In this document: positions 27,072 to 34,396 of the stretch, one piece after another
How the letters are laid out: each line of letters opens with the position of its first letter
Position numbering within the stretch: position 1 is the first letter of the stretch
Assembly: GCA_016183985.1 (NCBI GenBank)
Contig: JACPDN010000006.1
Location: 1,240,001-1,304,000, forward strand
Length of the DNA: 64,000 nucleotides
DNA from: Pseudomonadota bacterium
Lineage (GTDB): Bacteria; Pseudomonadota; Alphaproteobacteria; Dongiales; Dongiaceae
Reading direction: 5' to 3'
Notes under the pieces: model-generated
What the model was told of the DNA's origin: nothing
Database searches by the model: none
The model's input: only the letters and a program-made list of their open reading frames with translations
Made by a program: the position numbers and the translations under genes

Positions 27072-27087
27072 TGTTAAATTCTTAACA
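27072..27087. promoter_or_regulatory. Palindromic operator candidate upstream of the DeoR regulator
   Basis: TGTTAA (27072-27077), four bases, then TTAACA (27082-27087) is a perfect palindrome in an AT-rich stretch of an otherwise GC-rich region. Its position upstream of the regulator suggests autoregulation. A related imperfect copy lies at 26145-26160. Confidence 0.5.
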
Positions 27088-27180
27088 ACAATACTCACAA
27101 AACGCGTGGGAACCCGGTCCGCGACCGTGCATTGCACAGGTAACCCATTGGTGGGATTGGACTGCAGGCGGAGACCGACC

Positions 27181-27333
27181 GTGCCGGAATCGAAGAAAGT
27201 CGACGCGCATCGCGAGACCTTGCACCGGGCCGCCAAGTCCGGCCGGCGCGCTGGTCTTGCTAGTCAGGCGCCGCTCGAAGGCAAGGCCGCCCCCACCAAG
27301 CGACGCGTCAAGGTAAGGTATGTGAGGAGATGA
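27181..27333 (+). CDS. Small basic protein of unknown function
   Basis: From the GTG at 27181 the product is 50 residues, rich in Lys and Arg (PESKKVDAHRETLHRAAKSG, ending RRVKVRYVRR). There is no clear ribosome-binding site. Its stop is three bases before the next small basic gene, which argues for cotranscription. The in-frame extension upstream to 26998 has no protein-like features. I do not recognise it. Confidence 0.45.
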   Translation: MPESKKVDAHRETLHRAAKSGRRAGLASQAPLEGKAAPTKRRVKVRYVRR

Positions 27334-27336
27334 ACC

Positions 27337-27639
27337 ATGCCCCGTGGTGACAAGGACAAGTACACAACCAAGCAGAAGCGCCAGGCCGAACACATCGAGG
27401 AAGGCTACGAGAAACGTGGCATCTCGAAAGATGAGGCGGAGTCTCGCGCCTGGGCGACCGTCAACAAAATGACCGGCGGCGGCAGGAAGAGCGGCTCAGG
27501 AATCGGCAAGAAAACCAATAAGGCCCCGGCCCGCAAAGGCGGCCGCATCGGCGGTGCCGCATCGGCCGCCAGACCCAAGGCCGCCCGCAAGGCCTCTGCG
27601 AAAAAGGCAGCTGCTACCCGCAAACGGCGCGCGAGCTAA
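27337..27639 (+). CDS. Small Lys/Ala-rich protein of the 'plasmid stabilization protein' family
   Basis: The 100-residue product begins with a conserved block (MPRGDKDKYTTKQKRQAEHI, then EEGYEKRGISKDEAESRAWATVNK) and ends in a basic, histone-H1-like tail (AARKASAKKAAATRKRR). Close homologues are common on alphaproteobacterial chromosomes and are usually labelled plasmid stabilization proteins, although evidence for that role is thin. The tail suggests DNA or RNA binding. Confidence 0.75.
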   Translation: MPRGDKDKYTTKQKRQAEHIEEGYEKRGISKDEAESRAWATVNKMTGGGRKSGSGIGKKTNKAPARKGGRIGGAASAARPKAARKASAKKAAATRKRRAS

Positions 27640-27705
27640 CGCCTATCCCTGATCCCGGCTTTGCGGCAGTATGCCGCTCCCATATTGCCGCCAGACCGGA
27701 TCATC

Positions 27706-28953
27706 ATGTCCGCCCAACCGAATATGTTCTCTGTTCTCAAGAACAGGGACTTCCTCTTCCTCGAGCTCAATGCCTTCTTTGCCAGTCTCGCCGCCGAGAT
27801 TCTGACGGTCGCGATGGGTTGGCGCATTTATGAAATATCGAACGATCCTTTCGCCCTCGGCCTCGTCGGTCTGGCGCAATTCCTGCCGACGCCGCTTCTC
27901 GTCTTGCTCACTGGCACCGTGGCGGACCGCTATTCCCGCCGGCGCATCATCACCTTCTGCATGATGGTCGAGTTCGCGGCGATGCTGGGCATTGCCGCCG
28001 CCGCCCACCTGCCCGCCGCCGACATCTGGCCCATTCTCGCCTTCCTCGTCCTGCTGGGCGCCGGGCGTGCCTTCCTCGCCCCCGCGTCGCGCGCACTAGC
28101 GCCCACTTTGGTGAAGCGCGAGGAGATCGGCGCCGCCGTTTCCTGTTCCACCGCCATCTGGCAATTCTGTTCGATCAGCGGCCCCGCCTTGGGCGGCCTG
28201 CTCTATGGTTTTTCCCCTGACATCGCCTATGGAACGGCGCTCATCATGGTCTTCCTCGCCGGTCTCGCCTCGCTTTTCATTCGGCGCGCGCCGCAGAAGG
28301 CGGTGCAGGAGGAAAGCATGATCGACGCACTGCTGGGCGGTCTGCGTTACATGCGCGCGGAGAAAATCGTGCTGGGTGCCACGACGCTCGATCTCTTTGC
28401 CGTTCTGCTTGGCACGACGATCGGCCTGCTGCCGATTTTCGCCAAGGATATCCTGCTCGCCGACGCCTTCGAACTCGGCGTGCTACGCTCGGCCATCGGA
28501 ATCGGCGCGCTCGCTATGGCCTTGTTCCTGGGCGTCTTCCCAGTGCGCCGCAAAGCCGGGCCGATTATGTTCGCGACCGTTGCCGTATTCGGCCTCGGCA
28601 CGATCGTCTTCGGCCTGTCGCACTCGCTCTTCCTGTCGGTGGGCGCCCTCATCGTCATGGGGGCCAGCGACATGATCAGCGTCTATATCCGCGAAGTGCT
28701 GCTCCAGCTCTGGACACCCGATTCCTTGCGTGGCCGCGTCACCGCCGTCAATTCAGTCGCCATCTCCGCCTCCAACGAACTCGGCACCTTCCGCGCCGGC
28801 GTCTCGGCCGATCTGTTCGGCCCGGTCATCGCCACCGTTCTGGGCGGAATCTGCACGCTGGGTGTCACCTTGATGTGGATGTATCTCTTCCCCAAGCTCC
28901 GGAAAGCCGATCACCTCTCGGGGCTCGATGAGGATGGCCTCAAGGAAACCTGA
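27706..28953 (+). CDS. MFS transporter (EntS/MFS_3-like)
   Basis: The 415-residue product has about twelve membrane helices. It begins FSVLKNRDFLFLELNAFFASLAAEILTVAMGWRIYE and has the MFS loop motif GTVADRYSRRR between helices 2 and 3. This opening is typical of the MFS_3 group that contains the enterobactin exporter EntS. The substrate is unknown. The ATG at 27706 is preferred because the upstream extension is not protein-like. It converges on a MarR gene. Confidence 0.88.
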   Translation: MSAQPNMFSVLKNRDFLFLELNAFFASLAAEILTVAMGWRIYEISNDPFALGLVGLAQFLPTPLLVLLTGTVADRYSRRRIITFCMMVEFAAMLGIAAAAHLPAADIWPILAFLVLLGAGRAFLAPASRALAPTLVKREEIGAAVSCSTAIWQFCSISGPALGGLLYGFSPDIAYGTALIMVFLAGLASLFIRRAPQKAVQEESMIDALLGGLRYMRAEKIVLGATTLDLFAVLLGTTIGLLPIFAKDILLADAFELGVLRSAIGIGALAMALFLGVFPVRRKAGPIMFATVAVFGLGTIVFGLSHSLFLSVGALIVMGASDMISVYIREVLLQLWTPDSLRGRVTAVNSVAISASNELGTFRAGVSADLFGPVIATVLGGICTLGVTLMWMYLFPKLRKADHLSGLDEDGLKET

Positions 28954-28977
28954 GACAGCAGACCACCACAGGGGTGC

Positions 28978-29418
28978 TTAGAATTTCTTCAGCAAATGGC
29001 GCAGTGTCTTGAGCTCTGCTGCCGTCAGGTTCCCTGCGATGCGCGCATCATGTGCCGCGACTTCGGCGCTGGCGCTGGCAAGCCGCTTCTGCCCCAGATC
29101 AGTCAATTGCAGCTCATTGGCACGCTTGTCGCTTGCCGACGGCACCCGTCTCACAAGCTTCATCGCCGCGAGCCGGTCAAGCAGCGCCATCATGGCAGCG
29201 CGGTTGGTGCCCATGATCTGGCCGAGCCGCGATTGGTTGATGCCGGGATTGGCATCGATGAGGACGAGGGCTGCAAACAAGGGCGGCGTCAATCTGGTGA
29301 CGCTTGCATCGAAATCCTTGTAGATCCCGATCTGCGCGCGCCGGATCGCATAGCCGATAAGGTCGCCGAGCACCCCGAAATCGACATCTGCCGGCCATTG
29401 CTCGAACTTGTCCGCCAT
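28978..29418 (-). CDS. MarR-family transcriptional regulator
   Basis: The 146-residue regulator has the MarR winged helix, with NPGINQSRLGQIMGTNRAAMMALLDRLAAMKLVRR and the wing SASDKRANELQLTDLG. A TTG at 29430 is an alternative start. It is divergent from a flavin monooxygenase gene, with a 17-bp palindrome between them, so it probably represses that gene and is released by an aromatic ligand (inference). Confidence 0.9.
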   Translation of the reverse strand: MADKFEQWPADVDFGVLGDLIGYAIRRAQIGIYKDFDASVTRLTPPLFAALVLIDANPGINQSRLGQIMGTNRAAMMALLDRLAAMKLVRRVPSASDKRANELQLTDLGQKRLASASAEVAAHDARIAGNLTAAELKTLRHLLKKF

Positions 29419-29449
29419 CTCTTGACTCAAATCTCCATCGGATCAAAAT

Positions 29450-29466
29450 TGTATGATAACCATACA
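29450..29466. promoter_or_regulatory. Palindromic MarR operator candidate
   Basis: TGTATG-ATAAC-CATACA is a perfect 6+5+6 palindrome in the 68-base gap between the divergent MarR and monooxygenase genes. Spacing and symmetry suit a MarR dimer. Confidence 0.6.
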
Positions 29467-29486
29467 TAATAATCTGGGAGGCGCAA

Positions 29487-30728
29487 GTGCAGGTCGCGGT
29501 TATCGGGGGTGGCATCGGCGGGCTGGCGACGGCGCTGAGCCTCCATGCGGCGGGCATCGGGGTCGAGATATTCGAAGCGGTGTCGGACGTGAAGCCACTG
29601 GGTGTCGGCATCAATCTGCTGCCGCACGCCGTGCGGGAGTTGACGGAACTGGGCCTCGGCGATGCGCTCGCAACCATCGGCCTGCCGCCGGATGAGCTTC
29701 TCTATGTCAACAAATTCGGCCAGGAAATCTGGCGGGAGAAGCGCGGTCTCGCCGCCGGTTATCGCTGGCCACAGATTTCGCTGCATCGCGGCCGGCTACA
29801 GATGCTGCTGCTGGAAGTCGTTCGCACCCGACTGGGTTCGGAGAAAATTCACCTCGGCCAGCGCCTGCTGCGTTTTGAGACCAAGGCCGATCGCGCCACC
29901 GCCTTCTTCGAGAACGGTCCCGTCACCGCAGATGTCGTCGTCGCCGCCGACGGCATCCATTCCGCCGTCCGCGGCCAGCTCTTCCCCGAAGAGGGCCTGC
30001 CGAAATGGAACCGCCGCATCCTGTGGCGCGGGGTGAGCGAGGCGCCGCCCTTTGCCGGCGGCCGGGTGATGGTCATGGCCGGCCACCAGGCGCAGAAATT
30101 CGTCTGCTATCCGATCGGCGAGAAAGATGGCCGCGCCGAGATCAACTGGATCGCGGAGCTGAGCTTTCCGGAAGGCCATCTGTGGCGGCGCGAGGATTGG
30201 AACCGGCCGGCCGATCTTGCCGACTTTCTCCCCGCCTTCGCGGGATGGCGCTTCGATTGGCTCGATATCCCGGCCCTCATCCGCACCGCCAGCCATGTTT
30301 TTGAGTATCCGATGGTCGATCGCGACCCGCTGGAACGCTGGACCTTCGGCCGCGTTACACTTCTGGGCGATGCCGCGCATCCGATGTTCCCGATCGGCTC
30401 CAACGGGGCCTCGCAGGCGATTCTCGATGCGCGCCACATCGCACACGCCCTGGCGACGGCACCGGATATCGACGCGGCCCTCGGCACTTATGAAGCGGCG
30501 CGCCGGCCGGCCACGTCGCAGATCGTGCTGGCCAATCGCGGCAACGGGCCGGAGCAGGTGATGCAGATCGCCGAGGAACGGGCACCGCAGGGCTTCGGGA
30601 ATATCGAGGCTGTCATTCCCCGTCGCGAACTCGAGGAGATCGCCGGCCGCTACAAGCTGATGGCCGGCTTCGACAAGGATACGCTGAATGCCCGCCCGTC
30701 GCTCACGCCGCCGCGCGCCGGGGACTGA
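29487..30728 (+). CDS. FAD-dependent aromatic monooxygenase
   Basis: The 413-residue flavoprotein starts at GTG after a GGGAGG ribosome-binding site. It has the FAD dinucleotide-binding motif GGGIGGLATALSLHAAGI, the VVVAADGIHSAVR (DG) motif and GRVTLLGDAAHPMFPIGSNG (GD motif), i.e. a class A single-component hydroxylase. Overall it resembles PhzS-like and salicylate-hydroxylase-like enzymes; the substrate is unknown. Its 3' end overlaps the convergent TetR-like gene by 26 bases. Confidence 0.88.
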   Translation: MQVAVIGGGIGGLATALSLHAAGIGVEIFEAVSDVKPLGVGINLLPHAVRELTELGLGDALATIGLPPDELLYVNKFGQEIWREKRGLAAGYRWPQISLHRGRLQMLLLEVVRTRLGSEKIHLGQRLLRFETKADRATAFFENGPVTADVVVAADGIHSAVRGQLFPEEGLPKWNRRILWRGVSEAPPFAGGRVMVMAGHQAQKFVCYPIGEKDGRAEINWIAELSFPEGHLWRREDWNRPADLADFLPAFAGWRFDWLDIPALIRTASHVFEYPMVDRDPLERWTFGRVTLLGDAAHPMFPIGSNGASQAILDARHIAHALATAPDIDAALGTYEAARRPATSQIVLANRGNGPEQVMQIAEERAPQGFGNIEAVIPRRELEEIAGRYKLMAGFDKDTLNARPSLTPPRAGD

Positions 30729-31350
30729 ACATCTCGGTGAGCTTCACGGCCTGGTTGAGGCGTTTGTCGATCTCTGCCATGGTCCTGGAAAGATCGGCGC
30801 TGTCGTCGCGCCGCCAGGCATGAAGCCCCGTGAGATAGATGCCGATAAGACCCTGCAGCCGCACCAGCCCTTTGAGGCCCGAGGCGCTGATCCCCGCCGT
30901 CTCCAGCGTGAGGCTCAGCGATCGGCGCAGCTGCCTGGTGAGGCAGGCGGCCTCGAGCGGCGTCTGGGGGAGTTCATGCAATAGCGTGAGATAGGCATCG
31001 CGGTTCTGCTGCAGGCGGTCGAAGCGGCGCATCAGGAGATCGAACAGCCGGTCCTTGGCTGAGCCGTCGAGCGGGTCGGTCTTCAGCGAGCCCAGGATAT
31101 CCTCGTCATTGGCACGCGCCAGGCCGAGGAGGATCGCCGCCTTGGTGGCGTAGATGCCATGGGCCGTCGCCATGTCGAGCCCGGCTTCTTCCGTAATCTG
31201 GGCCAAAGAGAGATCGCGCCAGCCCTGCGTCGCCACAAGATGCAGCAATGCTGCCCGCAACATTGCTGCCGGATCGCTGGGCCGCGCCGCACCTCTGTGA
31301 ACCTTACGTTTTGCTGACGTGGCCTTCTTTGCCGCTGCGCGCTTTGCCAT
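30703..31350 (-). CDS. TetR-family regulator with COQ9-like C-terminal domain
   Basis: The 215-residue product has a basic leader, a TetR helix-turn-helix (about 30-75, WRDLSLAQITEEAGLDMATAHGIYATKAAIL) and an all-helical C-terminal region. The end of that region, HAWRRDDSADLSRTMAEIDKRL, resembles the COQ9/TetR lipid-binding fold. GGAGG lies five bases before the ATG at 31350, favouring it over 31365. The target is unknown; the neighbouring flavin enzymes are candidates. Confidence 0.8.
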   Translation of the reverse strand: MAKRAAAKKATSAKRKVHRGAARPSDPAAMLRAALLHLVATQGWRDLSLAQITEEAGLDMATAHGIYATKAAILLGLARANDEDILGSLKTDPLDGSAKDRLFDLLMRRFDRLQQNRDAYLTLLHELPQTPLEAACLTRQLRRSLSLTLETAGISASGLKGLVRLQGLIGIYLTGLHAWRRDDSADLSRTMAEIDKRLNQAVKLTEMFSPRRAAA

Positions 31351-31438
31351 GCCTGCCTCCGACATTCCGTCGTGTTCCCCCCATGATATAGGCTTTGGGG
31401 CAAGACCGACAAGCGACGCAACGCTCCCCGCTTCTGTC

Positions 31439-33115
31439 TTAATCCGGAAGGGACACCGGCCCGATTTCGTTAAAGACGTCGCCCGGCCCTGGGTTTTCCT
31501 TGAAAGTGTGGCCGCCGAAATGGGTCATGACGCCCCAGACGGCGTTCAAGGCCGTCTGCACGGCGCCCTCGACCCAGGCCGGAATCCACGCCACGTCGTC
31601 GCCGGCGATGAAGATGCCGCGCTCGGCCGGCGGCATATTGGCCTGCATGAAATGGCCATACATGCGGTGGTTATAGCGGTAGTGGCCGGGCAGCGCCCCC
31701 TTGAACGCACCGAGGAAATGCGGGTCCGCCTCCCATGAGACGGTGATAGGGTCGCCGATGATATGCTGAGCGATGTTGACCTTCGGATAGATCTTGGCCA
31801 GTGCCGACAGGGCCAGCTCGACACGCCGCTCGACGGGGAGCGGCAGCATCTTCAAGGCATCCGACATCCAGCTATAGGTGAGGCAGATGACGCCGGGCTT
31901 GTCCGGCCCGTTATCGAAGAGATAGGTGCCGCGCGTCAGGCGGTCGGTCAGCGTCATGCTCATCACATCGCGCCCCGTTACCGGATCCTTATCCTTCCAG
32001 AATGGCCGGTCAACCATGACAAAGGTCTTCGATGATTGCATGTAGCGCGTGCGGTCGAGTGCCATCCAGATCTTCTGCGAGAAGATCGATTCATCGGTGT
32101 CGATGCTGGTGGTCAGCAACCAGGACTGGCAGGTGGCAACCACGGCACCATAGCGCTTGGTGCGCCCCCAGCGATCGACCACGTCGAAATCGCCGTCGGT
32201 GCGGCGCCGGATATGCGCTGCCCCGGGGAGAGGCGCGCCGCCATGCAGGCCGGAGAGCGAGGTGCCTTTGGGCCAATGCTGCAGCCGTTCCGGCTGGCGC
32301 CGCCAGATGCCCTGCGGCACCTGCTCCACGCCGCCCACGATATAGCGCTGGTGGTCGTCGCATTCGGTCACGTTGACGCGCAGGATTTCCAGCATCGAGT
32401 TCGGGAAATCCGAATCCCAGCCGCCGGTGCCGAAGCCCACCTGGCCGAAGACTTCGCGGTGATGGAAGCTGAGCTTCGAGAAAGCCGACGAACGCGTCAC
32501 GAAATCATAGAAGGTGCGCTCGTCCCATTCCTTGACCAGCGGATTCCAGATTTCCTTGATGCCCTTCACATCGCGGTTGCGGATCGCCTGCTGCAGCGCC
32601 CCGTAATGCGCATGCTCTTCAAGGGCCGCGTGATAGGCGTCGGCCACGTCGCGGAAGAGCTGCGGCAGATCGTCGAGGGTGCGCGCGTAATAGGTCTCGC
32701 CTTCGAGATTGATGACCGTGGAGCCGGCCGCCGGCGTCAGCGGGTTGGGAAACGGCTTTGACTCGAGCCCCAGCCGATCGACGTAATGATAGAAGGCTGT
32801 CGACGAAACCGGAAAGCGCATGCCACCCAGTTCCGCGATGATACCGTCGGGGGCGCCTTCAAAGGCCTGCGAGCGCAACCGGCCGCCGAGCTGCGAAGCT
32901 TCGTAGACGACGGGCTTCAAGCCCATCTTCATCAGCTCATAGGCGGCAACAAGGCCGGAGATGCCGGCACCGATGACCGCCACCTCCTCGCCATGCCGGT
33001 CTGCCGGAATCTGCCCGAGCCCCGCCGGATGCTTGATCCAGTCATCGAAGGGAAACGGGAAATCAGGCCCGAAGATGGTGACCGGCTTCTGGTCCGGCAG
33101 ATGCGAGAGCGCCAT
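31439..33115 (-). CDS. Flavin amine oxidase / L-amino-acid monooxygenase (tryptophan 2-monooxygenase-like)
   Basis: The 558-residue flavoprotein has the FAD motif VAVIGAGISGLVAAYELM near residue 46, AELGGMRFPVSSTAFYHYVD, GFGTGGWDSDFPNSMLEILR and the C-terminal FAD/substrate motif IPAWVEGAVQTALNAVWGV. Length and order of these blocks match tryptophan 2-monooxygenase (IaaM, 557 residues), which makes indole-3-acetamide. Other L-amino-acid oxidases share this fold, and no amidase (IaaH) gene is nearby. It is 41 bases downstream of a DUF427 gene on the same strand. Confidence 0.82.
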   Translation of the reverse strand: MALSHLPDQKPVTIFGPDFPFPFDDWIKHPAGLGQIPADRHGEEVAVIGAGISGLVAAYELMKMGLKPVVYEASQLGGRLRSQAFEGAPDGIIAELGGMRFPVSSTAFYHYVDRLGLESKPFPNPLTPAAGSTVINLEGETYYARTLDDLPQLFRDVADAYHAALEEHAHYGALQQAIRNRDVKGIKEIWNPLVKEWDERTFYDFVTRSSAFSKLSFHHREVFGQVGFGTGGWDSDFPNSMLEILRVNVTECDDHQRYIVGGVEQVPQGIWRRQPERLQHWPKGTSLSGLHGGAPLPGAAHIRRRTDGDFDVVDRWGRTKRYGAVVATCQSWLLTTSIDTDESIFSQKIWMALDRTRYMQSSKTFVMVDRPFWKDKDPVTGRDVMSMTLTDRLTRGTYLFDNGPDKPGVICLTYSWMSDALKMLPLPVERRVELALSALAKIYPKVNIAQHIIGDPITVSWEADPHFLGAFKGALPGHYRYNHRMYGHFMQANMPPAERGIFIAGDDVAWIPAWVEGAVQTALNAVWGVMTHFGGHTFKENPGPGDVFNEIGPVSLPD

Positions 33116-33156
33116 GGCGTCGGTAACCCCTTCCGATGGATCCGTTGCGGCTTCGC

Positions 33157-33510
33157 TTAAGGGGCAATGTCGATGGAATCAACCTTGTTCGGATAAAAGG
33201 CGATATGCCCACGGATCACTTCGACGGCCGGGTATGGCGCTTCGTAGCTCCAGACCGCGTTTTCGTCGCCATCCTTCAAATTGTAATAGGCGGCGTCGCC
33301 CTTATAGGGGCAATGCGTGCTGTGGCTGGAACGCGCCAGCAGCTCCATCCGCACATCGGCACGGGGGATGTATTGCACGGGCGAATAACTGGCCTCCTTG
33401 AGGGTCAGCGCACGGGCGGTGTCGGCAATGACGACGCCTTGACGCTTGACGACGACGCGGCCCTGGGTGGGTGCGATGTCGATGGGATGCTCTGGACCGG
33501 GCAGTTTCAT
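33157..33510 (-). CDS. DUF427 domain protein
   Basis: The 117-residue soluble protein shows the DUF427 pattern: an early VVVKRQGVVIADTARAL strand pair, then YIPRADV, STHCPYKGDAAYYN and a final IRGHIAFYPNKVD. The CPYKG and FYPNKV motifs are the conserved ligand-pocket parts of the family, whose biochemical role is not settled. It is probably cotranscribed with the amine oxidase downstream. Confidence 0.88.
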   Translation of the reverse strand: MKLPGPEHPIDIAPTQGRVVVKRQGVVIADTARALTLKEASYSPVQYIPRADVRMELLARSSHSTHCPYKGDAAYYNLKDGDENAVWSYEAPYPAVEVIRGHIAFYPNKVDSIDIAP

Positions 33511-33627
33511 GACGCTCTCCCCCAGTTGGGTGGCAATGGGATGGACTTTGGCTTCGACTCTAGGAATGGCCGCCGCCGCTGTCGAGTGCTAGCCTCGGCA
33601 CCGAAAAACCTCGGGAGAAGGAAGATC

Positions 33628-34245
33628 ATGCTGAAGTTCTTTTTTGCGCCCCACACCTGCGCCCTCGCCTCGCATATCGCCCTGGAGGAAGCCGGTGCCG
33701 ACTATCAGCCCGTCCGCGTGGATTTCTCGAAGAACGAGCAGCGCGGTGCCGACTATCTGAAGATCAACCCCAAGGGCCGCGTTCCAGCGCTTGCAAGCGA
33801 TCGCGGCATCCTTACCGAAACGCCGGCGATCCTTCTCTACATCGCCCAGACTCACCCCAAGGCACGCCTCGCCCCGCTCGAGGATGCGTTCGAGCTTGCC
33901 CGGCTGCAGGCCTTCACCGCCTATCTCTGCTCCACCGTGCATGTCGCCCATGCCCATCGCATGCGCGGCACGCGCTGGGCCGACGATCCGGCGGCAATCG
34001 AGGAAATGAAGCGCAAAGTTCCGCAGACCGTGAGTGATTGCTTTGCACTGATGGAAGCGGAAATGTTCAAGGGGCCGTTTGTGATGGGTGAGACCTTCAC
34101 CATCGCCGATCCCTATCTTTTCACGCTCGCCACCTGGCTGGAGGGTGACGGCGTCGATCCCGCGCGCTTCCCCAAGATCCTCGCGCATCGCACGCGCATG
34201 TCGGAGCGGCCGGCCGTGGCGAAGGTGCTGGCGGCACATGGCTGA
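33628..34245 (+). CDS. Glutathione S-transferase family protein
   Basis: The 205-residue protein begins with a GST thioredoxin domain (MLKFFFAPHTCALASHIALE; NPKGRVPAL; ETPAILLYIA), followed by the helical C-terminal domain with the FTIADPYLFTLATWLE capping motif. The PHTCALA segment resembles the beta-class GST active site. A GGGAGAAGGAAG ribosome-binding region precedes the ATG at 33628; an upstream in-frame extension is antisense to DUF427 and is not real. Confidence 0.92.
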   Translation: MLKFFFAPHTCALASHIALEEAGADYQPVRVDFSKNEQRGADYLKINPKGRVPALASDRGILTETPAILLYIAQTHPKARLAPLEDAFELARLQAFTAYLCSTVHVAHAHRMRGTRWADDPAAIEEMKRKVPQTVSDCFALMEAEMFKGPFVMGETFTIADPYLFTLATWLEGDGVDPARFPKILAHRTRMSERPAVAKVLAAHG

Positions 34246-34396
34246 CAATCCTATCCGATTTTATTCCCGTGGCGCGAAGGCCTTTTTGGTTGCAGCCGGG
34301 CGAAGGATTGATATCAGGGCTTGCAGGGCTGGCCCGCATCGCGGCACTATGTTGCCGGGGACGAGACTTTAGACACGATTGCATCGGAGCCAGCGA

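Noticed and set aside
33136-33627. N-terminal extension of the glutathione transferase
   Set aside because: It is antisense to the DUF427 gene and would move the GST domain away from its usual N-terminal position.
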